A stretch of 64,000 nt of DNA from Pseudomonas sp. GOM6 (GCF_029537485.1 NZ_JARPUS010000009.1:1-64000); one strand, 5' to 3'. Counted from the stretch's first letter, positions 45,367 to 56,925 are shown. Made by a program: numbers and translations. The notes: generated by a model from the sequence alone, not told the origin.

Positions 45367-46292
45367 TATTTGTCTCCCACGGCGGCCAGCTTGCTGGCCG
45401 GGATATCAGTCGGACGGCGCGACCACAGCAGCGCCAGGGACAGGCCGCTGACCAGATGCCAGCAGCCCCAGAACGCAGCGATCAACAACATGCCGCTGGC
45501 CTGGGGGAAGAAGGTGAAGACGATGACCAGGCCCAGCGCCGAGTTCTGGATACCGACTTCCAGGGTCACGGCGCGGCGATCGGCCACCGGCAGGCCGGCC
45601 AGACGCCCGCTGAAATAGCCGCAGCCCAGGGCCAGAGCGTTGTGCGCAACCACCAGCCAGAAGAACAGGTGGAAGTACTCCAGGAACTGCTGCCAGTTGC
45701 GGCCGAAGGCCAGGCCGACGAAGGCCAGCATCACCAGCAGGGCAAAGACGCGCAGCGGCTTCTCCACCTTCAGAGTCAGCTGCGGGAAGCGCCGACCGAC
45801 GAACATGCCCAGCACCAGCGGTACGCCCAGCACCAGCAAAACCATCAGCAGCAGGCTCAGTGGATCCATGGCGATCTCGGTGAGCAGCGGACGGGTCTGT
45901 GGGTTGAGCCAGGCGTACAGGCCGAAGTTGAGCGGCGTCATCACGCTGGCCGCGAGGCTGGAGACGGCGGTCATGCTCACCGACACGGCGACGTTGCCGC
46001 GCGCCATCCAGGTCATGATGTTGGAGAAGCTGCCGCCCGGGCAGGACGCCACCAGCAGCATGCCCAGGGCCAGCTGCGGTTCGATGTCCAGCGCCCAGGT
46101 GGCCAGGCAGGTCAGCGCCGGCAGCAGGACGAACTGCGCCAGCAGGCCGATTACCGGTGCCTTGGGCTCGCGCAGCACGCGGCGGAAGTCGTCGGCGCGC
46201 AGCTCCAGCGAGACGCCGAACATCATCAGCGCCACGATCAGGTTGATCAGCACCAGGCTGGAGGGATCGAACTGCAGGTGTACCGCTTCCAT
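45366..46292 (-). CDS. BASS-family (bile acid:Na+) symporter
   Basis: 308 aa with nine to ten membrane segments. ALMMFGVSLELRADDFRRVLREPKAPVIGLLAQFVLLPALT, ASCPGGSFSNIMTWMARGNVAVSVSMTAVSSL, and the later TLEVGIQNSALGLV are family signatures with the crossing-helix motifs. It should take up an amphipathic organic acid with sodium. In this operon it is the probable importer of the substrate. ATG at 46292, with the monooxygenase stop one base before it. Confidence 0.9.
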   Translation of the reverse strand: MEAVHLQFDPSSLVLINLIVALMMFGVSLELRADDFRRVLREPKAPVIGLLAQFVLLPALTCLATWALDIEPQLALGMLLVASCPGGSFSNIMTWMARGNVAVSVSMTAVSSLAASVMTPLNFGLYAWLNPQTRPLLTEIAMDPLSLLLMVLLVLGVPLVLGMFVGRRFPQLTLKVEKPLRVFALLVMLAFVGLAFGRNWQQFLEYFHLFFWLVVAHNALALGCGYFSGRLAGLPVADRRAVTLEVGIQNSALGLVIVFTFFPQASGMLLIAAFWGCWHLVSGLSLALLWSRRPTDIPASKLAAVGDK

Positions 46293-46293
46293 T

Positions 46294-47637
46294 TCAGGAC
46301 TCCCGCGCCAGTTGGCTCGACGCCGGGCTTGCCGGTACGTCGTCGAGCGCCCCACGCAGCTCCTGGATATGGCGTTTGATGGCGCTGCGGTAGCTGTCCT
46401 TGTGCACGTAGTAGGCCATGCGGTCGAGCTTGAGGTAGGCGAAGCCACCGTCCAGACGCTGACCGGTCTGGGTCAGCACGGTGTCGCGGAAGCGCTTGGC
46501 CGCCAGGCTGGCGCACTGCTGGTGACGGATGGCCAGTGCCACCAGCTCGGCCTGCTCGGCGCGACCCTGCCAACCGAGGCCGGAAGCCTCGACCATGCCG
46601 AGCATGAACAGGTCGTCGTGCTGCGGGTGGAACACGTTGAGGTAGAGCTGCGGCGCACCTGCGCCTTGCGGCCAGTTCAGTTCGGCGCGCTCGATGAAGG
46701 GGTAGTCGAGTTTGTAGCCGGTGGCCTGCAGGATCAGGTCGTAGTCGGCCTTGCTGCCGTTGGCAAAGGTCACGGTATGGCCGTTGACCGCCTGGATATC
46801 GCCGCGCGGCTGGATGTCGCCATGGCCGAGGTGATGCAGGACCAGCGAATTGAGTACCGGGTGCGACTCGTACAGCTTGTAGTCCGGATCGGGGAGGCCG
46901 TATTGCGAGGGTTTGCCGACCAGTACGCGGACCAGCAGGCCGTCGACCAGCTGCTTGAGTTTGCGCGGCAGTTTCACCGCTCCGCCGAAGGTGTCGGTGG
47001 GCTTGCCGAGGATAAATTTGGGCAGGAAGTGGTAGCCACGACGGACCGAGAGGTCTACCGACTTGGCACGGTGCACGGCATCGACGGCGATGTCGCAGGC
47101 CGAGTTGCCGCAGCCGACCACCAGCACGCGCTTGCCGGCAAAGATATCGGCGCTCTTGTAGGCGCTGGAGTGCATCAGTTCGCCAGCGAACTGGCCAGGT
47201 AATTCTGGCTGGTTGGGACGATGCAGGGTACCGTTGGCGATCAGTACGCCATCGAACTGCCACTCGCGCTGGCGTCCTTCATGCTCGCTGACCAGCCGCC
47301 AGCCGCGGTCGAGGCGCTCGACCCGAACTACGCGGGTGTTGAATTGATAATGCTGGCGCAGACCGAAGTGCTCGGCGTAGTCGCGAAAGTACTGGCCGAT
47401 CTGGCTATGGTGTGGGTAGGGCGGCACTGAATCGGCCATGGGGAACTCGGCAAAGGCCGTGGTGCCCTTGGAGGAAATCAGGTGAGCCGACTCATACATG
47501 GTGCTGTGTGGATTGTTGATGTCCCACAGGCCACCGACATCGGCGTTCAGCTCAAAGCCGACGAAGGGGATACCGTAGCGTTGTAGCTGGCGGGCAGCTG
47601 CCAGACCCATGGGTCCGGCTCCGATAATGGCATGCAT
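46294..47637 (-). CDS. Flavin-containing monooxygenase
   Basis: 447 aa, FMO/CzcO-like class B flavoprotein. The FAD motif MHAIIGAGPMGLAAARQL is at the very start, the FMO-type segment GGLWDINNPHSTMYESAHLISSK follows, and the NADPH motif VLVVGCGNSACDIAVDAV lies near residue 165. ATGYKLDYPF is the C-terminal ATG motif. It oxygenates a nucleophilic heteroatom (N or S) or a ketone. The start at ATG 47637 removes a poor N-terminal extension. It is the first gene of the operon, divergent from an AraC regulator. Confidence 0.9.
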   Translation of the reverse strand: MHAIIGAGPMGLAAARQLQRYGIPFVGFELNADVGGLWDINNPHSTMYESAHLISSKGTTAFAEFPMADSVPPYPHHSQIGQYFRDYAEHFGLRQHYQFNTRVVRVERLDRGWRLVSEHEGRQREWQFDGVLIANGTLHRPNQPELPGQFAGELMHSSAYKSADIFAGKRVLVVGCGNSACDIAVDAVHRAKSVDLSVRRGYHFLPKFILGKPTDTFGGAVKLPRKLKQLVDGLLVRVLVGKPSQYGLPDPDYKLYESHPVLNSLVLHHLGHGDIQPRGDIQAVNGHTVTFANGSKADYDLILQATGYKLDYPFIERAELNWPQGAGAPQLYLNVFHPQHDDLFMLGMVEASGLGWQGRAEQAELVALAIRHQQCASLAAKRFRDTVLTQTGQRLDGGFAYLKLDRMAYYVHKDSYRSAIKRHIQELRGALDDVPASPASSQLARES

Positions 47638-47742
47638 GCAAGGCGTCTCGATTGTGTTTCTATAGTTGTTCCGCAAGCATATGCAGCTCCGTCCGGGTCG
47701 TAACGGCTCAATCAGGACGCTTCCCGGTTAATTTAGGACCTC

Positions 47743-48711
47743 ATGAGCAACACGCCTTCTGTCACCGTTCATTACGCCCAGGCCATCCTCCAGGCCGCCG
47801 AGCGCCTGGCCCTGCCGTTGCCCGAGACGCTGCGCGATCTGGCACGCGAGGGACGTATCCCCCTGGTTCGTCAGGACGAACTGTGGGAAGCCTTCTGCGT
47901 CGCTGCCGCCGATCCTCTGATCGGCCTGCGCCTGGGTAATGCCCTGCAGGTTGGGCATCTGGACATGGTCGGCGCGCTGCTGATGAGCTGCGAAACCCTG
48001 GGTGAAGCACTGGAAGCCCTGCTGGAGTACTACCCCATCGTCGGCGAGGGGGGCGAGTTCAGCCTGCATGAGGAGGGTGACGCGCTGCGCCTGGTGTATC
48101 AGCCGCGTTATGCGGTGCGCCGCGAGGAGCGGGTCGAGGCAGTCCTGGCCAGCCTGGCGCACATGACCCGCTGGATTACCGGCGAGCGTGCCCAGCCACT
48201 GGAACTGCATTTCGCCCACCCGGCGCGGGCCGATGAGGCGCGCTACATCGAGTTGCTGGGTTGCCCGTTGCAGTTTGCCTGCGGCGAGAACTTCCTGGCC
48301 TTCGAGCGGGATGAGCTCAACACGCCGCTGATCCAGGCCAACGCGCTGATGCGCGAGCATTTGCGCGGCCTGGCCGATGATCTGTTGCAACGGCTTGGCC
48401 AGCAGAGCCTGGCGGCGCAGGTACAGCAGCAGCTGCGCCAGCAGCCGCGCTGGGGCAAGGAGCGCATTGCCGAACAGCTCGACCTCAGCGGTCGCCATCT
48501 CAACCGCAAGTTGGCCGAGGAAGGCACCAGCTTCAAGCTGCTGCGCGACCAGGTACTGCACCAGATGGCCGAGCAGTTGCTGCGTGATTCGTCGCGTTTG
48601 GCCGAAGTGGCCGAGGCGCTGGGCTTCTCCGACGAGAGCGCCTTCGCCAAGGCCTTCCGCCGCTGGACGGGCATCACGCCAGGGCAGTTCCGCCAGGGCC
48701 TGGGCGCATGA
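47743..48711 (+). CDS. AraC-family regulator, divergent from the monooxygenase operon
   Basis: 322 aa, with the N-terminal arabinose-operon-type ligand domain (VHYAQAILQAAERLALPLPETL) and C-terminal double helix-turn-helix (RIAEQLDLSGRHLNRKLAEEGTSFK and LAEVAEALGFSDESAFAKAFRRWTGITPGQFRQ). The 105-base divergent spacer to the monooxygenase makes it the likely regulator of that operon. Its stop overlaps the start of the spermidine-synthase-like gene (ATGA). Confidence 0.92.
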   Translation: MSNTPSVTVHYAQAILQAAERLALPLPETLRDLAREGRIPLVRQDELWEAFCVAAADPLIGLRLGNALQVGHLDMVGALLMSCETLGEALEALLEYYPIVGEGGEFSLHEEGDALRLVYQPRYAVRREERVEAVLASLAHMTRWITGERAQPLELHFAHPARADEARYIELLGCPLQFACGENFLAFERDELNTPLIQANALMREHLRGLADDLLQRLGQQSLAAQVQQQLRQQPRWGKERIAEQLDLSGRHLNRKLAEEGTSFKLLRDQVLHQMAEQLLRDSSRLAEVAEALGFSDESAFAKAFRRWTGITPGQFRQGLGA

Positions 48712-49463
48712 ATCCGGAACTGGAAGAAGTGCTGCTGGAGGAAGTGCGCGACGCCTGGGGGGTAATTCGCGTGCTGGAGGTGGGCGACTACCGCTTCCTC
48801 GAATTCGGCGAGGCCATCGAGCAGAGTTGCACCTATACCCGTGATCCCAGCTGGCTGGAATATGACTACACCCGCGCCATGCTGGTTGGCGCGCTGTGCC
48901 ATGCGGCACCGGAATCCGCGCTGTTTCTCGGCCTGGGAGGCGGTACGTTGACCCAGGCCTGCCTGGAGTTTCTCGAACTCGATGATGTCGAGGTGATCGA
49001 GCTGCGGCCCGAGGTCCCGCGCCTGGCCATCGATCACCTGGGCCTGGCGGATGATCCGCGCCTGACCATCCGCATTGGCGATGCCCTGGAACTGGTGAGT
49101 ACGGCGGAAACCTGCGACCTGCTGTTTGTCGATCTCTACACCGACACCGGCCCGGCTGCCGCGCACCTGGCCTGGAAGTTTCTCGAAGCCTGCCAGCAGC
49201 GCCTCAACCCGGGCGGCTGGCTGGTGATCAACCAGTGGGGCAATGACGACGGCAAGCCGCTGGGGGCGGCGCTGCTGCGCGGCCTGTTCCATCGCCATTA
49301 CTGGGAAATCCCGGTGAAGGAGGGCAACGTCATTCTGCTGGTGCCGGCCGATCTCGATCAGGAGCTTGATTTGGCTGGGCTGCAGGCGCGTGCCGCGGCA
49401 CTGGCACCGCGTCTGCGCTATTCGCTGCAGCCTCTGCTGGAGGTGCTGCGACCGGCCAGTTGA
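48708..49463 (+). CDS. Spermidine-synthase-like methyltransferase-fold protein
   Basis: 251 aa. The Rossmann glycine motif is FLGLGGGTLTQACLEF (about 70-85) and the acidic end of the next strand is VEVIELRPEV; LLFVDLYTDTG holds the aspartate used in SpeE. The shortened N-terminus and lack of the complete SpeE active site make true spermidine synthesis doubtful; many such proteins are orphan aminopropyltransferase-like enzymes. Translationally coupled to the AraC gene. Confidence 0.85.
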   Translation: MNPELEEVLLEEVRDAWGVIRVLEVGDYRFLEFGEAIEQSCTYTRDPSWLEYDYTRAMLVGALCHAAPESALFLGLGGGTLTQACLEFLELDDVEVIELRPEVPRLAIDHLGLADDPRLTIRIGDALELVSTAETCDLLFVDLYTDTGPAAAHLAWKFLEACQQRLNPGGWLVINQWGNDDGKPLGAALLRGLFHRHYWEIPVKEGNVILLVPADLDQELDLAGLQARAAALAPRLRYSLQPLLEVLRPAS

Positions 49464-49530
49464 GGCTGCCTGTCGTCGGTTACATAGCCGCCATCGGCAA
49501 AAATCCTGCCATTTCGTCAGCTTTTTCCTG

Positions 49531-49739
49531 TATGATCCGCGCCCGGCCAAAACGGCCTCGTCAACTTTTACAAAGCTTTGCTTCGCTGCGGGTTCGCTCT
49601 GCGAACTACCCTTGACGTTTCATTCATCACGTTTTCGCAATTACCCGTCTATCGGCTGCCAGGGTGACCCAAAAGGTCCTTCAACGGCACGCGCAGCCAT
49701 TGTTCCTGGGTCTTTGCGGATGCACATAGAGGCAGTCCC
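49531..49739 (+). promoter_or_regulatory. Probable promoter and long leader of deaD
   Basis: TATGAT at 49531-49536 is a good -10 element, but the -35 is poor. If used, the mRNA would start near 49543 and have a leader of about 195 bases before the deaD start. Long leaders are known for cold-induced helicase mRNAs. No gene is seen between 49464 and 49739. Confidence 0.4.
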
Positions 49740-51440
<1,701 letters not shown>

Positions 51441-51454
51441 TCCTCGGCACGAGC

Positions 51455-51483
51455 AAAAGCCCCGCAGATGCGGGGCTTTTTTG
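51455..51483 (+). terminator. Rho-independent terminator of deaD
   Basis: AAAAGCCCCGC / GCGGGGCTTTT stem followed by T, shared with the convergent dioxygenase gene. Confidence 0.93.
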
Positions 51484-51517
51484 TGGGTGCGCGGATGGCC
51501 TGCGGCTGTACTGGGAT

Positions 51518-52285
51518 TCAGGCGAAGCTGTAGATATCCATGCCTAGCGCGCCGTAGGTGAAGCCGCTGTGCTCGACGCGGAAGGCTTCGCCGGCACCTC
51601 GGGCGAAGTACAGCGGCAGCAGGTGTTCGTCGCTCGGGTGGCTGCGCCGCGCATGGGGCGCCTGGGTGCGGTAATCGAGCAGGGCGGCATCGTCGCCGGC
51701 CTGCAGCTTCGCCACCATCCAGTCGCGGAACTCGCCGGCCCACGGCTCGATGACCTCGGGCCCGGCGCGCCAGTCCAGTTCGCCGAGGTTGTGGGTGATG
51801 CTGCCGGAGCCGATCAGCAGCACGCCCTGCTCGCGCAGGCAGCGCAGGGCCTGGCCAACGCGCTCCTGCAGGGCAGGGCCCTGGCGGCTGGGGAGCGAGA
51901 GCTGGATGAGTGGAATATCGGCTGCGGGATACATCAGGGACAGTGGTACCCAGGCGCCATGGTCCAGAGGGCGCTGCGGGTCAAGGCTTGCCGTGAACCC
52001 GGCGTCAACGAGCAGCTGGCGGGTCCGTTCGGCCAGGGCAGGGTTTCCGGGGGCCGGATACTGCACGGCATAGAGCTCGGCGGGAAAACCGCCGAAATCG
52101 TGCCAGGTGGCGGGGCGCTCGGCACTCGTGATCCGCAGCTCTTCACTTTCCCAGTGCGCGGATACCACCAGCACAGCCCGTGGGCGTGGCAGCTCGCGCC
52201 CCAGTCTGGCCAGTGCCGGGCCGCTGGCGCCGGGCTGCAGGGCGAGCATGGGGGAGCCGTGGGAAATGAAGAGGCTGGGTAGCAT
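51518..52285 (-). CDS. DODA-type extradiol dioxygenase (YgiD-like)
   Basis: 255 aa of the class III extradiol ring-cleavage family. MLPSLFISHGSPMLAL carries the N-terminal metal histidine, SAHWES the next, PLDHGAWVPLSLMYP the catalytic-loop histidine, and GSGSITHNLGEL a later conserved His. These enzymes open catechol-like rings with Fe(II) or Zn; the physiological substrate of the YgiD group is not settled. Single gene. Confidence 0.9.
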   Translation of the reverse strand: MLPSLFISHGSPMLALQPGASGPALARLGRELPRPRAVLVVSAHWESEELRITSAERPATWHDFGGFPAELYAVQYPAPGNPALAERTRQLLVDAGFTASLDPQRPLDHGAWVPLSLMYPAADIPLIQLSLPSRQGPALQERVGQALRCLREQGVLLIGSGSITHNLGELDWRAGPEVIEPWAGEFRDWMVAKLQAGDDAALLDYRTQAPHARRSHPSDEHLLPLYFARGAGEAFRVEHSGFTYGALGMDIYSFA

Positions 52286-52382
52286 GGCGTTCTCCTGTGG
52301 ATGGCGCCATTTTCTCGTTTTACACCTTCGATGAATAACGCATGTTTTGCGCTTTTTTAATCGATAAATTCAATGTTGCGGG

Positions 52383-53603
52383 TCAGGGTAAGTTGTCGCC
52401 GAAGGCGCTTTCAATATTGATCCCCAGGCTGATCACGCCTAGCAGGCGCCCGTCCTCGGGGTCGTACAGAGGCGCGGATGCCTTGCTCTGAAAACTCTGC
52501 GCTGAGCCGTCGTACTCGATGTCGCTGATATACACCTGTTCAGGGTGAAGGCGCAGGGCCTGCTGGAAATCCTCTTCATCTCCCTGCCAGTAGTCACTGG
52601 TGATTTCGCTAATACCGACCAGCTGACCGCTGGTGTCACTGACGAATATTTCGTTGAACAAGGGGGAGTACTGGGAGGCGATGCTGTTCAGCAGCCGAGA
52701 GGGTTGAGCCTTGAGCAGGCGTCTGATCAGGGGTTTTTCCTCCAGCAGGCGTTCGCGCATCCATTGACGATCCAGTTCGCGGATGCGCTCTTCACTGTTG
52801 CCGGCGCGCTCATCGCTGCGCAGGGCAGCCAGCAGGTCCGGGTGTTTGCCCCAGCGTGTCAGGTGACGGTTGACCAGTTTGCGCAGGTAGCTTTGCTCAG
52901 CCGCGCTCAGTGGCGTGCCCTGTGGCGCGCAGTTCTCTACGTGGCGGTTGAAGGCTTTCAGGAAGTCCGGGTGCTGACTGAGAAAGTCGTGGGAAAAATA
53001 CACGCCCAGCGGGGAGTAGCGCACAAAGCGTTGCAGCAAAGGCTTCTCACGTGAGCTGACTTCGCTGAGGTTGCTCATCACGGTGCTGTCGGCCAGCAGC
53101 AGGTCGATGCGGCCGCGTTCCAGCAAGGCCAGGAGCTGCTCCAGGCGTGGCACTTTCTGGGTGACCGGCAGCCCGCGGGATTCCAGCCAGGTCAGGCTAT
53201 TGCTGCCGAGGACGCCGCCGATACGCAACTCGCTGTCCCAGATGGGGCGGTTGAGTACGTGTGGATCCAGTGCATACCAGTACCATTTCTCGATCAGCAG
53301 GGGGGCGGAAAGCTGGGCATAGCCATCGACCTGGCTGTCCGGGGCAGAGCTGAAGAAGCCATCTGCAACCTGTTTGCTGACATTCTGTCGGGCGCGGCTA
53401 AAAGAGGTGAGGCGGATGCTGTAGGGCTGCTGCAACTGCTCGAAGATGCAGCCCAGTACGGTTACTGATAGGCCGCTCAGTTCGCCGTCGACCACGACCT
53501 GGTAGGGCTCTTCGGCGCTGGTGTCGAGGCGGATGGTCGCCGCTTGGCTGGTGACTGGCAAAAGGCTGAGGAGTAGTAGGCAGAAACGCGAAAGTCTGGG
53601 CAT
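52383..53603 (-). CDS. Exported substrate-binding protein with a C-terminal PAS/Cache-like domain
   Basis: 406 aa. A signal peptide (FCLLLLSLLPVTSQA) leads into an SBP_bac_3-like half (about 22-260, EEPYQVVVDGELSGLSVTVLGCIFEQL). The C-terminal part (about 265-400) contains SPLFNEIFVSDTSGQLVGISEITSDYWQGDEEDFQQAL, the look of a sensor domain found in chemoreceptors and kinases. No membrane anchor or kinase is attached, so this is an isolated periplasmic two-domain sensor. Start at ATG 53603. No partner is obvious among neighbours. Confidence 0.75.
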   Translation of the reverse strand: MPRLSRFCLLLLSLLPVTSQAATIRLDTSAEEPYQVVVDGELSGLSVTVLGCIFEQLQQPYSIRLTSFSRARQNVSKQVADGFFSSAPDSQVDGYAQLSAPLLIEKWYWYALDPHVLNRPIWDSELRIGGVLGSNSLTWLESRGLPVTQKVPRLEQLLALLERGRIDLLLADSTVMSNLSEVSSREKPLLQRFVRYSPLGVYFSHDFLSQHPDFLKAFNRHVENCAPQGTPLSAAEQSYLRKLVNRHLTRWGKHPDLLAALRSDERAGNSEERIRELDRQWMRERLLEEKPLIRRLLKAQPSRLLNSIASQYSPLFNEIFVSDTSGQLVGISEITSDYWQGDEEDFQQALRLHPEQVYISDIEYDGSAQSFQSKASAPLYDPEDGRLLGVISLGINIESAFGDNLP

Positions 53604-53673
53604 GCCGGCCTCTTGTGGATGAGGTTCTTCAGCCAGTCTAGGCAATCGCTAGAGTCTCGTACTGCAGAAACGA

Positions 53674-53699
53674 CAAGGGCGGCCCGGAGGCCGCCCTTG
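53674..53699. terminator. Terminator-type hairpin
   Basis: CAAGGGCGGCC / GGCCGCCCTTG perfect stem downstream of htpX (minus strand), between it and the sensor gene promoter. Confidence 0.8.
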
Positions 53700-53715
53700 C
53701 GTGGTTTGCTGGCGA

Positions 53716-54588
53716 TCAGCGCTGCTGGCGCAGTGCCGCGATGCGGTCTTCCAGCGGCGGGTGGCTCATCAGCAGGCCGGCCAGGCCGTTTTTCAGGCCG
53801 CCGTTGATGCCGAAGGCGGTCAGGCTGTCAGGCATTTGCACCGGTACGCCTTGTTCGGCGCGCAGTCGCTCCAGCGCGGCGATCATGGCGCCGGCGCCAG
53901 CCAGGCGTGCGCCGGCTTCGTCGGCCTTGAATTCGCGTTTACGCGAGAACCACATGACGATGATGCTGGCCAGTATCCCCAGAACAAGCTCGGCGAAGAT
54001 GGTGGCGACGAAATAGCCAATGCCGTGACCTTCTTCGTTCTTCAGGATCACCTTGTCGACGAAGTTACCGAAGATGCGCGCGAAGAACATGACGAAGGTG
54101 TTCACCACACCTTGGATCATCGCCAGGGTCACCATGTCGCCGTTGGCTACGTGACCGATTTCGTGGGCCAGAACGGCTTTCACTTCATCCGGCGAGAATC
54201 GCTCCAGCAGGCCCTGGCTGACGGCCACCAGGGCGTCGTTCTTGTTCCAGCCGGTGGCGAAGGCGTTGGACTCGTAGGCGGGGAAGATACCGACTTCCGG
54301 CATCTTGATGCCGGCATCGCGCGACAGCTCTTCGACGGTCTGCAGCAGCCACTGTTCATGACGAGTGCGCGGCTGGGTGATGATTTCGGTGCCGGTGCTC
54401 ATCTTGGCCATCCACTTGGAGAGGAACAGCGAGATGAAGGAGCCGACGAAGCCGAATACGGCGCAGAAGGCCAGCAGGCTGCCGTAGTTCTGGCCGGTAA
54501 AACGGTCGACCCCGAGCAGCTTCAGGGTGACGCTGGCGATCAGCAGAACCGCCAGGTTGGTGGCCAGGAACAATACGATGCGCATCAT
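53716..54588 (-). CDS. htpX: Membrane zinc protease HtpX
   Basis: 290 aa, full length. Two N-terminal membrane segments ([37 protein letters not shown]), the zinc motif [14 protein letters not shown] with a further Glu ligand in [15 protein letters not shown], and two more hydrophobic segments between. It degrades misfolded inner-membrane proteins together with FtsH and is usually under CpxR or similar envelope-stress control. Corresponds to PA2830. Confidence 0.96.
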   Translation of the reverse strand: MMRIVLFLATNLAVLLIASVTLKLLGVDRFTGQNYGSLLAFCAVFGFVGSFISLFLSKWMAKMSTGTEIITQPRTRHEQWLLQTVEELSRDAGIKMPEVGIFPAYESNAFATGWNKNDALVAVSQGLLERFSPDEVKAVLAHEIGHVANGDMVTLAMIQGVVNTFVMFFARIFGNFVDKVILKNEEGHGIGYFVATIFAELVLGILASIIVMWFSRKREFKADEAGARLAGAGAMIAALERLRAEQGVPVQMPDSLTAFGINGGLKNGLAGLLMSHPPLEDRIAALRQQR

Positions 54589-54676
54589 GGTAGGAAGTTT
54601 CTCCTCAGGCGAGAGACGGTCTAAGTATGCGAGCTATATAGGGGGCGCCCGTCCCAGCTTCAACCAAGGCTCTATT

Positions 54677-55129
54677 TCAAACTATGTCGCTGGCCGTATT
54701 TAGAGCGCTTTCGAATAGCAGCCGAGTGAGGCGGGCAACCTTTTCGCTGTTGTGTTGGCCAAGGGCCTCACGCAGTTGCCAGGCCAGCGTGGCACGCACC
54801 CTGCGCACGCTGGCGGGCTGTGCTTCGCCTTCCGGGAGGGCATGGGGAATGCCACGGGACAGACGGATGAAGCCCTTTTCCGTCAGCACGGCTTGGTCCA
54901 GCGCGTCATAGGCGATGGTCGAGTCGTAACGGATATAACCTTCCTCGGCCAGCCACAGCAGTGCACCCAGGCAGGCCTGGTGGCGTTTGCTGGGCAGGCC
55001 GAATTCGTCAGGCTCCTCGCGGCCGATCAGGTCTTCCACGTACAGCGCCACCTTGCGTGGGAAGGCCTGGTAGAGCATCAGCATGCCGGCGGCGGCATCC
55101 TTGTAGAACTCGTCGATCTGCAGATCCAT
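54677..55129 (-). CDS. Conserved hypothetical protein between alaA and htpX, 150 aa
   Basis: A soluble helical protein (MDLQIDEFYKDAAAGMLMLYQAFPRKVALYVEDLIG, then LGALLWLAEEGYIRYDS). No enzyme motif. The segment GALLWLAEEGYIRY has the style of a winged-helix core but this is weak. The start is 4 bases from the alaA stop, so it is cotranscribed and coupled. The same position in P. aeruginosa is filled by PA2829, of unknown function. Confidence 0.85.
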   Translation of the reverse strand: MDLQIDEFYKDAAAGMLMLYQAFPRKVALYVEDLIGREEPDEFGLPSKRHQACLGALLWLAEEGYIRYDSTIAYDALDQAVLTEKGFIRLSRGIPHALPEGEAQPASVRRVRATLAWQLREALGQHNSEKVARLTRLLFESALNTASDIV

Positions 55130-55133
55130 GCGC

Positions 55134-56345
55134 TTACTGACGGTAGGTCTTGAGGAAGTTGCCGATGCGCCCGATGGCCTGCTCCAGGTCATCGACGCGG
55201 GGCAGGGTGACTACGCGGAAGTGGTCTGGCCACGGCCAGTTGAAGGCGGTGCCCTGGACGATCAGCAGCTTCTCGGAGAGCAGCAGGTCGAGGACGAACT
55301 TCTCGTCGTTGTGAATCGGGCAGACCTTGGGGTCGATCTTCGGGAAGGCATACAGCGCGCCCATCGGCTTGACGCAGCTGACGCCAGGAATGTCGTTGAG
55401 CAGCTCCCAGGCGCGGTTGCGCTGCTCCAGCAGGCGGCCATTGGGCAGGACCAGGTCATTGATGCTCTGGTAGCCGCCGAGGGCGGTTTGGATAGCGTGC
55501 TGGCTCGGCACGTTGGCGCACAGGCGCATGTTGGCCAGGATATCCAGGCCTTCGATGTAGCTTGTGGCCTTGTGCTTGGGCCCGGAGATGGCCACCCAGC
55601 CGGAACGGAATCCGGCCACGCGGTAGCTCTTGGACAGGCCGTTGAAGGTCAGGCACAGCACGTCCGGGGCCAGCGAGGCGGTGGAGATGTGCACCGCTTC
55701 GTCGTAGAGGATCTTGTCGTAGATCTCGTCGGAGAACAGCACCAGGTTGTGCTGGCGTGCCACCTCGACCAGCTCTTCCAGCACTTCTTTGGAGTACACC
55801 GCGCCGGTGGGGTTGTTCGGGTTGATCAGCACCAGGGCTTTGGTGTTCGGGGTGATCTTGGCCTTGATATCGGCGATGTCCGGGAACCAGCCGGCCTGCT
55901 CATCGCACAGGTAGTGCACCGGCTTGCCGCCACCGAGAGCGACAGAGGCGGTCCACAGCGGGTAATCCGGTGCCGGGATCAGCACTTCGTCGCCATTGTT
56001 GAGCAGGGCCTGCATGCACATCACGATCAGCTCGGAGACGCCATTGCCGAGGTAGATGTCTTCGATGCCGACGCCTTCCACCTGCTTCTGCTGGTAGTAC
56101 TGCATCACCGCCTTGCGCGCGCTGAACAGGCCCTTGGAATCGCAGTAACCTTGCGCGGTGGGTAGGTTGCGGATCACGTCCTGGAGGATTTCCTCCGGCG
56201 CCTCGAAGCCGAACGGTGCCGGGTTGCCGATGTTCAGCTTGAGGATGCGCTGGCCTTCTTCCTCCAGACGCTTGGCGTGCTTGAGCACAGGTCCGCGAAT
56301 GTCATAGCAGACGTTGGCGAGCTTGTTCGATTTGCTGACCTGCAT
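55134..56345 (-). CDS. alaA: Alanine aminotransferase AlaA-like
   Basis: 403 aa, class I aminotransferase. [18 protein letters not shown] and [13 protein letters not shown] are the PLP-contacting segments, and the Schiff-base lysine is in [25 protein letters not shown] near the end carries the carboxylate-binding arginine. The start [24 protein letters not shown] is that of AlaA, which makes alanine from pyruvate and glutamate. The 3' neighbour is coupled; the divergent gene is msrB. Matches PA2828. Confidence 0.92.
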   Translation of the reverse strand: MQVSKSNKLANVCYDIRGPVLKHAKRLEEEGQRILKLNIGNPAPFGFEAPEEILQDVIRNLPTAQGYCDSKGLFSARKAVMQYYQQKQVEGVGIEDIYLGNGVSELIVMCMQALLNNGDEVLIPAPDYPLWTASVALGGGKPVHYLCDEQAGWFPDIADIKAKITPNTKALVLINPNNPTGAVYSKEVLEELVEVARQHNLVLFSDEIYDKILYDEAVHISTASLAPDVLCLTFNGLSKSYRVAGFRSGWVAISGPKHKATSYIEGLDILANMRLCANVPSQHAIQTALGGYQSINDLVLPNGRLLEQRNRAWELLNDIPGVSCVKPMGALYAFPKIDPKVCPIHNDEKFVLDLLLSEKLLIVQGTAFNWPWPDHFRVVTLPRVDDLEQAIGRIGNFLKTYRQ

Positions 56346-56489
56346 GATCCTGTATCCCGATGCGAATGCTGCGCGCCAGCCTGTAACGCTGCGGGCAGAC
56401 TGGCGTCCAAAGAGGGACGCATGATACGTGCGGCCCGGTGCCCGGAAAAGGTGCCGGCCGGGCATTTTTCTGCCGATGAGGAGTATGCC

Positions 56490-56882
56490 GTGGAAAAGAT
56501 CGACAAACCTCTGGAAGCCTGGCGTGAAGAGCTTTCCGAGGCGCAATACCATGTTTGCCGACTGGGCGGCACCGAGCGCGCCTTCACGGGCGAGTATCAC
56601 GACAGCAAGGTGCCGGGTATTTATCACTGCGCCTGCTGTGGTGAGGCGTTGTTTGACTCCGATGCCAAGTATGACTCTGGCAGCGGCTGGCCCAGTTATT
56701 TCCAGCCGGTCAACGATCAGGTGATCGCCGAGAAGGAGGACTTCAGCCACGGTATGCACCGTATCGAGGTCAAGTGCGCCAAGTGCGATGCTCACCTTGG
56801 GCACGTCTTTCCTGATGGCCCGCAGCCGACCGGGCTGCGGTACTGCATCAACTCGGTGTCGCTGAAACTGGTTCCACGCTGA
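56490..56882 (+). CDS. msrB: Peptide methionine-(R)-S-oxide reductase
   Basis: 130 aa. Two zinc pairs C47-x2-C50 and C96-x2-C99 and the catalytic C119 in RYCINSVSL are present. SGSGWPSYF and [10 protein letters not shown] are the other signatures. It repairs the R form of oxidised methionine in proteins. The start is a GTG at 56490 preceded by GAGGAG at 56478-56483; no ATG in frame fits, and the length agrees with the family. First of three oxidative-stress genes ending in ospR. Confidence 0.94.
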   Translation: MEKIDKPLEAWREELSEAQYHVCRLGGTERAFTGEYHDSKVPGIYHCACCGEALFDSDAKYDSGSGWPSYFQPVNDQVIAEKEDFSHGMHRIEVKCAKCDAHLGHVFPDGPQPTGLRYCINSVSLKLVPR

Positions 56883-56925
56883 GTATCGAGTGAGGCTTGC
56901 CGGTGGGTGAGCCTCTTTTTCAAAT

